From contig NZ_LQIT01000034.1 in assembly GCF_001499965.1 (NCBI RefSeq), forward strand, positions 142,015 to 206,014: a stretch of DNA of 64,000 bases. The letters are read 5' to 3'. Below the pieces are notes generated by a model, which ran no database searches, was not told the origin of the DNA, and saw only the letters and a list, made by a program, of their open reading frames with translations. Position numbers and translations under genes: made by a program. Shown here one piece after another: positions 45,504 through 54,884 of this stretch; position 1 is the stretch's first letter, and the number at the start of each line of letters is the position of its first letter. This stretch comes from Mycobacterium sp. GA-2829. Its GTDB lineage: Bacteria; Actinomycetota; Actinomycetes; Mycobacteriales; Mycobacteriaceae.

Positions 45504-46976
45504 TCACGGCGACGGCGCCGGGCCGGGTGGCGGCCCGTACAGCGGTGGCAGCGGAGGCGGCGGCACCGGCGCCGGTGACAGCGGTGTGGGTTGTACCTGT
45601 GCCGGCACGGCCGGAGTGAACGGTTCGGAGCCCGGCCTCGGAGCCGGGTCGCGGGGCGCTCCGGGCGGCGGAGCCGGAGGCAGTCCCGGGAACAGCGGAG
45701 TCCCGTCCGGCGCGTACAGCGGAGCGCCGTGCGGCGGCCCGTTCAATGGGGGCGGAGCGGTGTTGCCCTGATTGCGCACGCTGGGCGGTTCGGGGGCCGC
45801 CCGGGTCACCGGGAAGTAATTCGCATATCCGGGGAAACCGATACCGGGGTTTACTCGGATGTCGTTTCCGGTGCCCCAGCCCGTATTGGTGATCAGTTGG
45901 CGGATCGGGTACTGCTTGGTCGGATCCGGTAGCGAACCACAGCCCGGCTTCCCTCCTGGACCGCCCTTGGCTCCGACGATCGGCAGGTTCTTCGGGAAGT
46001 TGTACTTGTCGTCGCCGAGTACGAGCGATGCGTCCAGGATCGCGGACTTGCCGTTGGCGCCCAGCGCCTCTGCGAGTCCGTGGTCGATCAGCCACTTTGC
46101 TCCGGTGAACAAGCAGGTGTAGGTCGGGTTGTACTTGAACAGCAAATCCGTCGTCGGTGACAGGACGTTGACGGAGTTGACGAGATTGTCCTTGTTCGGT
46201 GCGATGAGCTGAATGCCACTGTCGGACAGCCCGATGGTGGACAGAAGTAGGGCGTCCAGTGCTTGGGCGTTCTCGGTGATTGTCGTCGCGGTCGTCGAAG
46301 CGTTGTCGAGGGTCTCGATGATGTCTGGCGCCGCGGCCGAATACGCGTCATTGAAGCCCTTGAACGACTGCCAGTCCGCCTTGATGAGGTCCGCCCGCGA
46401 GTTGAGGACGCTCAGGACCTCGTTGGCATCGGTGATCGCCTGGCCGATCTGCGGACCCTGCCCCCGCAGGCCCTCGGCCAGCGCGCTGAGCGCCCCGTTC
46501 AGTTTGTCGGGTTCGACGTGCTGCAACACGTTGAGGAGATTCTGGAAAACGGTGTTGACCTCGACGCTGACATTCTTCGACTGGATCACCGCACCGGCTG
46601 AGATACGTTGCGACGTAGGGTCTTCCGGGTAGATCAGATCCACGTACTTGGCGCCGAACGCCGTGGTCGCGCGGATCCGCGCCTCGATGTTGGCGGGAAT
46701 GTACTTGATCTGATCGGGCTCGAGTTCCAGCTCGAGCCCGACCCGACTGCCGCCCCCACTGATGTTGGCCACCCGACCCACCGGCATACCGCGGAGCTTG
46801 ACGTCAGCGCCGGACTCCATCACGAGACCGGCTCGATCCGACGTGAGCATGACCGGCACCGACGAACGGAAGGTGCCACTGAATAGGCCGGCGGTCATGA
46901 CGGTCACGCCGATGACGAACACGAGGAACAGCGCGGTCCACCAGCCCGGCTTGATCTTCGACAGTCGCTCTTCCAT
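45504..46976 (-). CDS. MceA-type Mce family protein
   Basis: A 490-residue Mce subunit, first of the six. N-terminal anchor (WWTALFLVFVIGVTVMTAGL), MCE domain (VPVMLTSDRAGLVMESGADV; VGRVANISGGG), FGAKYVDLIYPEDP typical of MceA, a helical domain, then a conserved Mce4_CUP1-like region and a Pro-rich tail of about 90 residues. Three bases separate it from yrbEB. Confidence 0.93.
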   Translation of the reverse strand: MEERLSKIKPGWWTALFLVFVIGVTVMTAGLFSGTFRSSVPVMLTSDRAGLVMESGADVKLRGMPVGRVANISGGGSRVGLELELEPDQIKYIPANIEARIRATTAFGAKYVDLIYPEDPTSQRISAGAVIQSKNVSVEVNTVFQNLLNVLQHVEPDKLNGALSALAEGLRGQGPQIGQAITDANEVLSVLNSRADLIKADWQSFKGFNDAYSAAAPDIIETLDNASTTATTITENAQALDALLLSTIGLSDSGIQLIAPNKDNLVNSVNVLSPTTDLLFKYNPTYTCLFTGAKWLIDHGLAEALGANGKSAILDASLVLGDDKYNFPKNLPIVGAKGGPGGKPGCGSLPDPTKQYPIRQLITNTGWGTGNDIRVNPGIGFPGYANYFPVTRAAPEPPSVRNQGNTAPPPLNGPPHGAPLYAPDGTPLFPGLPPAPPPGAPRDPAPRPGSEPFTPAVPAQVQPTPLSPAPVPPPPLPPLYGPPPGPAPSP

Positions 46977-46979
46977 CCG

Positions 46980-47825
46980 TCAGCCCGCCAGGTTGAAGTT
47001 GCCGGACTGCCCGTAGACGGACAGTGAGATGACGAGGGTGACGACGACGACCACGATCAGCGACGCGCGTACCGCGCGTCCGACGGCTTCGCCCACCCCG
47101 GCGGGTCCGCCCGAAGCCGTGTAACCGTAGTACGTGTGAATGACCATGATGGCGGTCGCCATAACGATCACCTGGAAAAACGACCAGATGAGGTCCGTCG
47201 GGTTGAGGAAGGTGTTGAAGTAGTGGTCATAGACGCCGGTCGACTGACCGCGACTGATTGTGGTGGCTCGTGCTGCGACGAAGGCCATGGTGACCGCGAC
47301 GCAGTAGAGCGGCACCACGACGACGAGTCCGGCGATTAGCCGAGTGGAGGCCAGGTATGCCACCGTGCGAATCCCCATGACCTCGAGTGCGTCGATCTCG
47401 TCGGCGATGCGCATCGCACCCAACTGCGCGGTCGCCCCGCCGCCCAGGGTCGCGGACAAACCGATTCCGGTGACCAGTGGGGCGATGATCCGCACGTTGA
47501 AGTAGGCGGAGGTGAACCCTGTGAGCGCCTCGACGCCCACATTGGCCAGCAGCTGATAGCCTTGGACGCCGATCAGCGCACCGGCGGACAGCGTCAAGAA
47601 GCCGACGATGACGATCGTGCCGCCGATGACGGCGAGTGCGCCGGTGCCGAGACTCATCGCCGCCACCTGGCGGAACACCTCGAAGCGGTAATGCCTCACC
47701 GCGTCCACCGTCGCCAGACCGGTGCGGACGTAGAAGGCCGTCTGTTCGCCGACGCGATTCCATCCCTGCACCCACGACCGGGCGACGCGGCGGACCCGCG
47801 GTGCGGTACCTCGGGCGACCGTCAC
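46980..47825 (-). CDS. YrbEB, MlaE-type ABC permease of the mce system
   Basis: A 281-residue inner-membrane permease with about six hydrophobic segments. Motifs include ATVDAVRHYRFEVFRQVAAM and the MlaE loop GLSATLGGGATAQLGAMRIA then DEIDALEVMGI. GTG start overlaps the YrbEA stop (GTGA). It pairs with YrbEA as the membrane core for Mce-mediated lipid import, energised by an ATPase (MceG) not in this window. Confidence 0.94.
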   Translation of the reverse strand: MTVARGTAPRVRRVARSWVQGWNRVGEQTAFYVRTGLATVDAVRHYRFEVFRQVAAMSLGTGALAVIGGTIVIVGFLTLSAGALIGVQGYQLLANVGVEALTGFTSAYFNVRIIAPLVTGIGLSATLGGGATAQLGAMRIADEIDALEVMGIRTVAYLASTRLIAGLVVVVPLYCVAVTMAFVAARATTISRGQSTGVYDHYFNTFLNPTDLIWSFFQVIVMATAIMVIHTYYGYTASGGPAGVGEAVGRAVRASLIVVVVVTLVISLSVYGQSGNFNLAG

Positions 47826-48589
47826 AGCGTGGCCTTTACGCCCACGGTGGTGGCGAGAAGATTGATGACGAAGAGCGCGACGAAGGACAGCACCACCGTC
47901 TCGTTGACCGCCGTGCCGACCGCCGCCGGGCCCTGACCAACCGAGATGCCCTTATAGCAGGCGATGAGGGAGGCAGCCAGGCCGAACAGCGCCGCCTTGA
48001 TGCACGAAATGAGCACCTCCGGCGTGCCGGTGATCACGGTCATACCTGCGACATACGCCCCAGGGGTGACGTGCTGGACGAAGACGGAGAAGAAGAACCC
48101 ACCGATGATCCCGACGACCGCGACGACGGCGTTCAGCAGCAAGGCGACGAACGTCGCGGCCAATACTCGCGGAACCACGAGCGCCTGAATGGGATTGAGG
48201 CCGAGAACGCGCATGGCGTCCAACTCCTCGCGTATCGTCCGTGCGCCGAGGTCGGCGCACATTGCGGTGGCCGCCGCGCCAGCAACGACCAATACGGTCA
48301 CCAATGGTCCGATTTGGGTCACCGCACCGAACGCGGCGCCCGCGCCGGAGAAATCGGCGGCACCGAACTCGACGAGGAGAATGTTCACCTCAAACGTTGC
48401 GAGGACCGTGAACGGAATCGCGAGCATCATCGTCGGCACGATCGATACGCGGGCGACGAACCAGGCCTGCAGCAGAAATTCCCGCCATGCGAACGGCCGC
48501 TGCGGCATGACGTACAAGGTTTCGAGAGCGACGGCGAAGAAGCCGCCTACCGCGCGAATCGGTTTCACGACGGGAGCGATCTGGGTCAA
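47822..48589 (-). CDS. YrbEA, MlaE-type ABC permease of the mce system
   Basis: A 255-residue permease, first gene of the mce operon. The family loop is AGAAATAMCADLGARTIREE followed by LDAMRVLGLNPIQ. No ATG or GTG fits: the TTG at 48589 (TQIAPVVKPIRAVGG) has GAGAGG about 7 nt upstream and gives the usual YrbEA N-terminus. The open frame upstream to 48802 lacks family similarity. Confidence 0.9.
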   Translation of the reverse strand: MTQIAPVVKPIRAVGGFFAVALETLYVMPQRPFAWREFLLQAWFVARVSIVPTMMLAIPFTVLATFEVNILLVEFGAADFSGAGAAFGAVTQIGPLVTVLVVAGAAATAMCADLGARTIREELDAMRVLGLNPIQALVVPRVLAATFVALLLNAVVAVVGIIGGFFFSVFVQHVTPGAYVAGMTVITGTPEVLISCIKAALFGLAASLIACYKGISVGQGPAAVGTAVNETVVLSFVALFVINLLATTVGVKATL

Positions 48590-48902
48590 CCGAGAACCTC
48601 TCTTGGCGCCGGCCTCGCGCGTGCCCGAGAACTTCCCAACGGCTAGAGCGCGCAACAGCAATGTGAACTGGCTTCCACACGGTATGCGGATTGGACGCAT
48701 TGCACGATGACCCCGCGTCTCGCCTGACTTGATTGACCGTCTCAAACTCCCCGGAAGCCAACAGAGCCGGTACCACCCGCACCGTCGAGCCAATCGTGGC
48801 AAGTGGCTCAGCCAAGGGCAGAACTCAGACGATAGGGTTGGCGAGTGGAGTGCGCCTACACGGGCGGACGATTCCTGCTGCGGAAGGGTGGCCGAGGGCC
48901 AG
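48590..48902. promoter_or_regulatory. Divergent promoter region, mce operon / TetR gene
   Basis: A 313-bp gap that must contain the mce and TetR promoters. A loose inverted repeat TTGA-N9-TCAA (48729-48745) is the only symmetric element I noticed; it is a weak operator candidate. Confidence 0.4.
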
Positions 48903-49511
48903 ATGAGCGAGGCAAACGTCAGTGCCGGCCGCCCTCGCGATCCGTTACTTGATGAGCGGGTCTACGCGGCCGCTCGAAATGTGTACGGCCGGTTGGGATG
49001 GGCAGGTTTCAGCATCGAGGCGGTGGCACGCGAAGCACGGGTGGGCAAGTCGTCCATCTACCTGCGCTGGCCGGATACGACCGCGCTGCTGTTGGACACG
49101 CTGGAGTCGGCGGTTCACCTGCCCTTCAATACCGACACCGGGACGCTGCGCGGCGACCTGCTCGTGCTCGCCCGAAGCATCTTCAATTTGCTCATCGGCG
49201 AGAACGGTGACACCGTGCTCCGGCTGTCGACGGAAGCGCGGATGGTGCCCGAGTTGGCGGCTCGATGGGAACGCTTCGTTGCCTCGAACGTGGCCGCGAT
49301 GCGACGCATCATGCGGCGCGCGGTCGGGCGCGGCGAGTTGCCGGCCGGCACGTCGGCCGCTCTCCTGCTCGATGCCTTGATCGGCGCGTTGATGATGCGT
49401 TGCCTCACCACTCCCCCGGACCGTCGTGACCGGCTCGCCCGACAAGCCGAGCGTTATACCAGTTCCGTGGTCGACCTCGTACTGGCCTCCACGGGACATA
49501 CGGAGGGCTAG
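48903..49511 (+). CDS. TetR-family regulator divergent from mce operon
   Basis: A 202-residue TetR regulator: helix-turn-helix WAGFSIEAVAREARVGKSSI then YLRWPDTTALLLDTLE, with a C-terminal domain ending in RLARQAERYTSSVVDLVL. ATG at 48903; a GTG 15 bp upstream is possible. Orientation and position make it the likely repressor of the mce locus, comparable with TetR control of mce3 in M. tuberculosis. Confidence 0.9.
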   Translation: MSEANVSAGRPRDPLLDERVYAAARNVYGRLGWAGFSIEAVAREARVGKSSIYLRWPDTTALLLDTLESAVHLPFNTDTGTLRGDLLVLARSIFNLLIGENGDTVLRLSTEARMVPELAARWERFVASNVAAMRRIMRRAVGRGELPAGTSAALLLDALIGALMMRCLTTPPDRRDRLARQAERYTSSVVDLVLASTGHTEG

Positions 49512-49525
49512 CTGGCCGGGCCCGC

Positions 49526-50026
49526 CTACTGGGGCTGCCCGTAAACCGCTACGACCACACTGCGATCGAGGCTGTTCTCGGACCAGACTCCCAGCGCGGT
49601 GTATCGGCAGTCCTGCATGATCGCGCGATAGCCCGGGTTGTGCCACCACTGATTGAGCACTTCGAGATTGTTGATCGCCAGCGCGGGATTGATCGCCACC
49701 GTTTCGGCGACCGCGCCGCGGAACCCGGCCCGTTCGGCTCGCTGCTGCGCTGAGGAACCGTCCGAGCCGATGTCACCGCTGAGGTTGCGGTCATCTCGCA
49801 CGTTGAGCGCGTGCACGCGTGCCGCTTCGTCGAGGCGGCCGTCGCGCTGCGGCTCGACGACGCATCCGTTCTGCTTCTGCGCGGTGAAGATGTTGCTGAA
49901 CACGCCGTTGTTCAGCCGCTTGTTGTCAGCGTGAGCGGGAACCGCGGTCAAGCTGGCAGCCGCGGTGAGCAAGGCAGCCAAAGCGATCATTGCCGGGACG
50001 CTGCCGCACCTTCCAACGTCGCGCAT
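49526..50026 (-). CDS. Secreted CAP-domain (SCP/PR-1-like) protein
   Basis: A 166-residue exported protein. The Sec signal (MIALAALLTAAASLTAVPAHA) ends at AHA, and the mature part has the CAP pattern ARVHALNVRDDRNLS and VLNQWWHNPGYRAIMQDCRY, with two cysteines likely forming a disulfide. ATG at 50026 follows GGAGGCAGG. Mycobacterial CAP proteins are small envelope proteins of unknown action. Convergent with the TetR gene, 14 bp apart. Confidence 0.88.
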   Translation of the reverse strand: MRDVGRCGSVPAMIALAALLTAAASLTAVPAHADNKRLNNGVFSNIFTAQKQNGCVVEPQRDGRLDEAARVHALNVRDDRNLSGDIGSDGSSAQQRAERAGFRGAVAETVAINPALAINNLEVLNQWWHNPGYRAIMQDCRYTALGVWSENSLDRSVVVAVYGQPQ

Positions 50027-50171
50027 CCTGCCTCCATGAGTCGATGTCCGGCTAGCCGACCATACTGTACGAGAGCCGTCCATCTGGCAATCACTAAGGA
50101 CCATCCAGGGCGCTGGACGGGAATCGTCCGAAAAATGGTGAAGACCGCACCGGAGGCCGCGCTGGGGCGTT

Positions 50172-50531
50172 ATGCTCCTCTGGATGACGAGCCTTCGTGT
50201 GTTTGCTGCCGCATCGTTGGCGGTCGGCACCGCTTTGGCGGCAGTGCCTGCGGCGCATGCAGATGCCACGGCCTACCTGGTCAACGTGACGGTACGCCCG
50301 GGTTACAATTTCCCCGATGCGAACGCGGCGCTGGCCTATGGTCGCGGCATCTGCGGCGAGATCGCCGCCGGTCGGCCGTTCGCCGACATCGTCGCCGACA
50401 TCAAGTCCGACTTCCGAACAACCGACGATTACCAGGGCACCTACTTGGTGAGCCAGGCCGCCCAAGAGCTGTGCCCCGAGTCGATCTGGCAGTTGCGCGA
50501 GTTGGCGGCGCATTACCGCGGACCGGCGTGA
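50172..50531 (+). CDS. Secreted DUF732 protein
   Basis: A 119-residue mycobacterial DUF732 protein: signal peptide (FAAASLAVGTALAAVPAAHA), then YGRGICGEIAAGRPFADIVA and a second cysteine in QELCPESIW, which together form the family disulfide. Start could be ATG 50172 or 50184. Function unknown; expected in the periplasm or outside. Confidence 0.88.
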   Translation: MLLWMTSLRVFAAASLAVGTALAAVPAAHADATAYLVNVTVRPGYNFPDANAALAYGRGICGEIAAGRPFADIVADIKSDFRTTDDYQGTYLVSQAAQELCPESIWQLRELAAHYRGPA

Positions 50532-51129
50532 TCCCGGGAACCGCGAGGCAGGGACGCAATCTGCTCGCGCGGTGACCGCTGAGATGTTCTGCTGACCGCC
50601 GAGTTCACCCCGGCCCGCCCACGCAACCGTCGTCACCCGCGCACCCGCCGGCTCGATTCCGCCCGAGGGTGCGACGCCTCCGACCGCGTGTGCGGTCGAC
50701 GCCCAGGCCACCCGCTGATCGCGACGCACCTCGAGTTCGGCGAGATGCACCGCGCCGACGAAGCCAACCACGCTCAGCGCCGCCCCGGCCACCAGGCTCG
50801 AGGTCCGCGCATCGGCGGCATGCATCCGCCGCATCATCGGTCACGGGCACCTGCGAACCGTTCTGGGCTCCGATTAGCCAGCGCCATCGGCGGAACGTTC
50901 CATGTGGGGAGGCTGCGCAGGTGCGGGACCGTAGCGGCCAGACCGCGCTCGTAGTTGCTGCGAACGCGCCGATCAGTTATTTTCGCATGAAAAGGGCTTC
51001 GCTTTGCGGGGCCATGCGCTCGCACTGACAAGTCGCTGCGGGTGGGGCAACAGACACGAGGGCGATGAAGCACGTGAGGACACCATCGGCGCCGGGTGCT
51101 TGCTGGCCGCGAGATGGTACCGCGCTGCC
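50532..51129. other. Intergenic region
   Basis: About 600 bp. A minus-strand frame beginning at 50837 starts with a plausible membrane segment (SSLVAGAALSVVGFVGAVHL) but runs on antisense through the whole DUF732 gene, so I do not call it. Region 50960-51000 is AT-richer and may carry the promoter of the GGDEF-like gene. Confidence 0.4.
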
Positions 51130-52167
51130 ATGAGCCCCTGGGCCGTCGTGGGTGGGTCAGGCGCGGTGCGATCGACCCAATTCCATTGGTTCACCGCGCT
51201 TTTGGCTGCCCGTGACCTACAGAAGGTGACGTGCCGGATCGTCGCCGCGATCATCGCTGGGCTCGGCGCTATCCCGCTTCTCCTGCTCGCCGGTCCCCTT
51301 GCGCCGCCGGGATGGCAGGGTGCAGCGGTCGCTGTGACGGTCGGCGCATGCTGTGTGGGCATGGCCACGATATGGTTGCGGGACGGTTGGCCGACCCGTC
51401 GGCAGTCGCAAGGCTGCGTCATAGCTGGCGCGGTGTGCATCGCGTTATCGGCCGTGGCCCAGGAGCAGCCGGCCCTCGGTCTGGCGGGTTGCGGCGGCTT
51501 CGTCGTGCTCTCGGCGTTCGCGCTGTGCTTTCACTCGACGCGGCTGCTGTACCTGGTGTGGGTGATCGCCGTCGCTGCTCTAGCGGTCGTGGTGTGGCGC
51601 TCGGCCCAGACCGACGTCGCGATGGCGGTGGCTAGCGCGGCGTTGTTTCTGATGACCAATATCTTCGTGGCCTTCACGTGCCACACCCTGCTCGGTCTGA
51701 TCGACCGCACCGATCACTACGGCGACATCGAACCGGTGACCGGACTACTCACCCGGGATGCGTTCTTCGATCGCGTCGCCACGCTCATTCACGCGCGCAG
51801 TCGCGTCGACGACCGCTTCCTGGTGATGATGGCGGTCGCGCTGGACGGATTCTCCGTTCTCGCAGCGACATCGACGGCCGCCGAGACAGACCGTGCCCGC
51901 GGCGAAGGATGCTTGGACTCACAAACACTGAGCGGCAAATTACCGGCAGTCGTCGCACAACGGTCCGGAACGAAACCCGTGGTTGCTGTAGTCGGCGCCG
52001 ACCGGCTCAGGTCACAACAGAACCTGTTCGCCAAAATTTTCGCTGCCACTGACTTCTCTGCCACCGATACATCCCGAGACCGCTTGGCAACGAAACAAGC
52101 GCTCTGCGAAATCGCCACCGGCATCGCCGACTGGCTGCCCTGTGCGCCGCAACGATGCACGGTCTGA
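51130..52167 (+). CDS. Membrane protein with degenerate GGDEF domain
   Basis: A 345-residue protein. Five to six hydrophobic helices (residues 30-195) include VAAIIAGLGAIPLLLLAGPL and LVWVIAVAALAVVVWRSA. Then comes the start of a GGDEF domain (EPVTGLLTRDAFFDRVATLI; RFLVMMAVALDGFSVLAATS). The expected GGDEF/GGEEF signature and most active-site residues are absent; the tail diverges. It matches a family of mycobacterial membrane GGDEF-like proteins but should lack cyclase activity. ATG at 51130 chosen by similarity to that family; frame opens earlier. Confidence 0.8.
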   Translation: MSPWAVVGGSGAVRSTQFHWFTALLAARDLQKVTCRIVAAIIAGLGAIPLLLLAGPLAPPGWQGAAVAVTVGACCVGMATIWLRDGWPTRRQSQGCVIAGAVCIALSAVAQEQPALGLAGCGGFVVLSAFALCFHSTRLLYLVWVIAVAALAVVVWRSAQTDVAMAVASAALFLMTNIFVAFTCHTLLGLIDRTDHYGDIEPVTGLLTRDAFFDRVATLIHARSRVDDRFLVMMAVALDGFSVLAATSTAAETDRARGEGCLDSQTLSGKLPAVVAQRSGTKPVVAVVGADRLRSQQNLFAKIFAATDFSATDTSRDRLATKQALCEIATGIADWLPCAPQRCTV

Positions 52168-52601
52168 ACAACCACAACGCCGCCACAACGTCTTCAGGGG
52201 CGCGTCGTGGCCGCGGTGTGCGGCTCCCCGTTTCAGGCCCGTGCGCACGCACATGCGGGCGTCGACACCACCATCGTCCAGGGTGCCGGCAAGCCAACGC
52301 CCCGTCCTGCCCGTCGCAGCGACGGCACACCAAGCGTCGGACGACTCGGCACCGCTGCAGGCGACGGTCTTTGCCGGTAGCCCCGCATATTCGATTTCTG
52401 CGTAATCCTTTACTTTACGACATCCGCCGCAAGGTTCAGCTGTGGTCAGCGAGACGGCTTTCGGATCGCCCGTCGCGCAACCGATCTCGCATCTCTGCGA
52501 TCAAATCAGCAGCGGTCCAGCAGACGCAGAACCTCCTTTGTTAAAGGCTCCTGGTCAGGGGCTCGGCGAGCGGCTAGGGGCGTGGTAGCCGATAATGGTC
52601 T
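52168..52601. other. Intergenic region, no gene seen
   Basis: About 430 bp with overlapping short frames and no convincing ribosome binding site or protein pattern. Confidence 0.4.
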
Positions 52602-52883
52602 ATGAACAGTTCCGAATTAAGCGAATGTGGCGTGGGATTAGCCGAACACGGCCGCGCGAGCCTGGCTATTGCCGAACTCAACGCCATACTTATACATCTG
52701 GGGACAGGCGGCTACAGCGATGCCATCGAGATTGTCCTGACAGCGATTGACCGGGCGGCCGGGCCGCAGCTACCCGATCAGCTCGCCAAGCGGTTGGCCC
52801 CGATCGTGCAAGAACAATATCTCGGCCCCGGTTGTGCCGATCTCCTATCAAAGGTGTCGCGCCCCCGTCGCCCCGCGCCGTAG
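52602..52883 (+). CDS. Small hypothetical protein (93 aa)
   Basis: A 93-residue frame with natural-looking amphipathic helices (RASLAIAELNAILIHLG; DAIEIVLTAIDRAAGPQLPD) and a basic Pro-rich end. No family recognised and no good ribosome binding site. The composition is unlike the Arg-rich shadows around it, which is why it is listed. Confidence 0.45.
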   Translation: MNSSELSECGVGLAEHGRASLAIAELNAILIHLGTGGYSDAIEIVLTAIDRAAGPQLPDQLAKRLAPIVQEQYLGPGCADLLSKVSRPRRPAP

Positions 52884-53181
52884 CTTCGCCCGGTCGGGGA
52901 GATCGGCAAACAGCCCGGGCGCTCCTCGAAGCGGTGCTCAAAGTGTTGTTGGCTGACAGGTTCGGCGATTAATGATGCGAGGCCGGGTGGCTGCCGACGC
53001 CAATCACCGACTCGCCATGTAGCGATCATCCGAGTACAGCGGCGAGCTACGGACGCCCGCGTTGCCGTCGGGCGATACCTCTCCCACATTTGGACGTAGC
53101 CCTCCGCGGCGATGGCTTTCGACTTGCGTGGCCGTCCTCATGAGTGGCTCGCCTATCAGCGAGGCGGCCGGACGGGTGCGA
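52884..53181. other. Intergenic region, no gene seen
   Basis: About 300 bp between convergent genes; only short Arg-rich frames and no recognised signal. Confidence 0.4.
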
Positions 53182-54039
53182 TCAGGAGGGAGTCCCGAAT
53201 GTGCGCCGTTCCCACCAGCGGACCAACCGGGGGTGGGTGCGCGGAAGTAGCCGCACGAGGACATCGACCCCGCGTGCGTCCTTGCCTATAAGCACTCGGC
53301 TGCGGTTGGCCCGTACTGCAGCGACGATTATTCCTGCCGCCCGGTCGGGCTTCATCTTCAGAAGCTTCTCGTTATATGTCTGTGCGCGACGCCGCTGCTC
53401 GACGGCAATTTCGCGTCCCTCGCGCTCGGCGTCTTCGAGCGCGGAGGTGGCGATGTTGGTGGCAATGCCACCAGGGTGTACCAGCGTGACGCGGACCGGA
53501 GACCCTGACGAAAGGAGTTCGGCGCGAAGGGATTCAGTGAAGCCACGGACGGCAAACTTGGTGGTGCAATATCCGGTCATGGAGGCCTGTGCCATCAGGC
53601 CGTTCAGGCTGGAGATGTTGATGACGTGACCGTCGCAGGACGCCATGACATACGGGAGGAACTCCTTGGTGCCGTTGATGACGCCCCACAAGTTGATCGC
53701 CACAATGCGCTCGTACATTTCGTAGTCGCAATCGAGCACCGATACTGAACCACCGGCGATGCCGGCATTGTTGTAGATCTGATTGACAGCACCGAAGTGT
53801 GCCGCGACCGAAACCGCGTAGTCCTTCATCGCGAAGCGGTCACTGACATCGAGCAACTCGGCATGCGCCGGAACGACGCTAACGCTATTGACGAGCGCAG
53901 CGGTGCCGGCCAACCGCTCCTCGTCGACGTCGGAGATTGCCACCCGGGCGCCGGCACGGGCAAGCGCCAGCGCTATTTCCCGGCCAATTCCTGACCCCGC
54001 ACCTGTGATGACCGCGACCTTGCCCTCTATCGACGACAC
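53182..54039 (-). CDS. SDR-family oxidoreductase
   Basis: A 285-residue short-chain dehydrogenase of the longer type often found in mycobacteria. Motifs: ITGAGSGIGREI, YNNAGIAGG, and SSLNGLMAQASMTGYCTTKFA (Ser, Tyr, Lys). The tail has an Arg-rich membrane-associated-like segment (VLVRLLPRTHPRLVRWWERR). GTG at 54039 follows GGAAGGGAAG; a TTG at 54060 is also in frame. Substrate unknown. Confidence 0.9.
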   Translation of the reverse strand: MSSIEGKVAVITGAGSGIGREIALALARAGARVAISDVDEERLAGTAALVNSVSVVPAHAELLDVSDRFAMKDYAVSVAAHFGAVNQIYNNAGIAGGSVSVLDCDYEMYERIVAINLWGVINGTKEFLPYVMASCDGHVINISSLNGLMAQASMTGYCTTKFAVRGFTESLRAELLSSGSPVRVTLVHPGGIATNIATSALEDAEREGREIAVEQRRRAQTYNEKLLKMKPDRAAGIIVAAVRANRSRVLIGKDARGVDVLVRLLPRTHPRLVRWWERRTFGTPS

Positions 54040-54147
54040 ACGGCTTCCCTTCCGGCGCAACGGCGCCGACTAGACGTCGAATAAATTCGGCCGAGGGTGC
54101 TGTCAGCGGTGTGCGGAGGCACTACGGACGCTTGCGGCCGCCTCGTC

Positions 54148-54882
54148 CTACAGGAACCGGGTCCACCTCCTCTCACGCGTGTCCGGATGGCTCGAATTCG
54201 GGTTGGCTCTCGCTGGGCTCGCTGGCGTTGATCCGCCCCCCGCCCCACGCGATCCCGGCGGCAATGGCTCCGCGGCGGGCGCGTGCCGGGGCGGCGGACG
54301 CCCCTCGAGCGACGTGCCCTCCCCGGGCTTGAGACCCGCTTTCACCACCACCTTCCTCCACTCTTTGGCCAAACTGGTCAGCTTCGGCTGTGTAGGTGAC
54401 AGCAGGCGCAACACCGCTCCGCCGGGAAGCTCGACGGCGGGCAGGGCCGACGAATCGGGGATCACCGCCGCGCCTCCGACACCGTCTTGAACCGGGTTCG
54501 GAAAGCCGCTGTTCCAACGGAATCCGCCGTCGACGATCTTTGACGTCAGCCGTTCGCCGTCAACCGGGCCGAGGACGTCGTCGCGGTAGTCGGGATCGCA
54601 GTGTTTGTACCCGTTGAACCAGACAGTGTCGATGAGGTGGCGCAGGTCCGGATCGACGAGGATCCGCAGCGACCCGCCGATGTGGTCCTCGTCGATGTGC
54701 GTGACGACGAACGCCTCGAGCCGGCGCGCCGGCAGCTTCTGCAGGAGCGCCGGCCGGACACCGGTTTCCCACGAGTGTGCGGTGCCGCCGTCGATGAGCA
54801 AGCGCCGAATGTCGGCTTTGAGGCCGTATTCGAGGATGAGCGCGTCACCGTGCCCACCCGGCAGCATGTCGATGGCCAGCAC
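54148..54882 (-). CDS. Metallo-beta-lactamase-fold hydrolase, probably C-terminally truncated
   Basis: A 244-residue protein. It begins like an MBL-fold hydrolase (MLPGGHGDALILEYG; LLIDGGTAHSW) and has the metal-binding signature THIDEDHIGG at about residues 61-70. The region to about residue 190 resembles the MBL proteins found beside CHAT or other effector genes. After SLEGRPPPRHAP the sequence becomes Pro/Gly/Ala/Arg-rich and stops. The second half expected of the family, with the later Asp and His ligands, is missing. GTG start lies 2 bp after the CHAT gene stop, so the two form an operon. Truncation or a lost reading frame is likely; activity doubtful. Confidence 0.78.
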   Translation of the reverse strand: MLAIDMLPGGHGDALILEYGLKADIRRLLIDGGTAHSWETGVRPALLQKLPARRLEAFVVTHIDEDHIGGSLRILVDPDLRHLIDTVWFNGYKHCDPDYRDDVLGPVDGERLTSKIVDGGFRWNSGFPNPVQDGVGGAAVIPDSSALPAVELPGGAVLRLLSPTQPKLTSLAKEWRKVVVKAGLKPGEGTSLEGRPPPRHAPAAEPLPPGSRGAGGGSTPASPARANPNSSHPDTRERRWTRFL

Positions 54883-54884
54883 TG

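Noticed and set aside
50094..50837. Long minus-strand frame (247 codons) with an N-terminal hydrophobic segment
   Set aside because: Most of it is antisense to the well-supported DUF732 gene and becomes Arg/Gly-rich; no ribosome binding site or family motif was seen.
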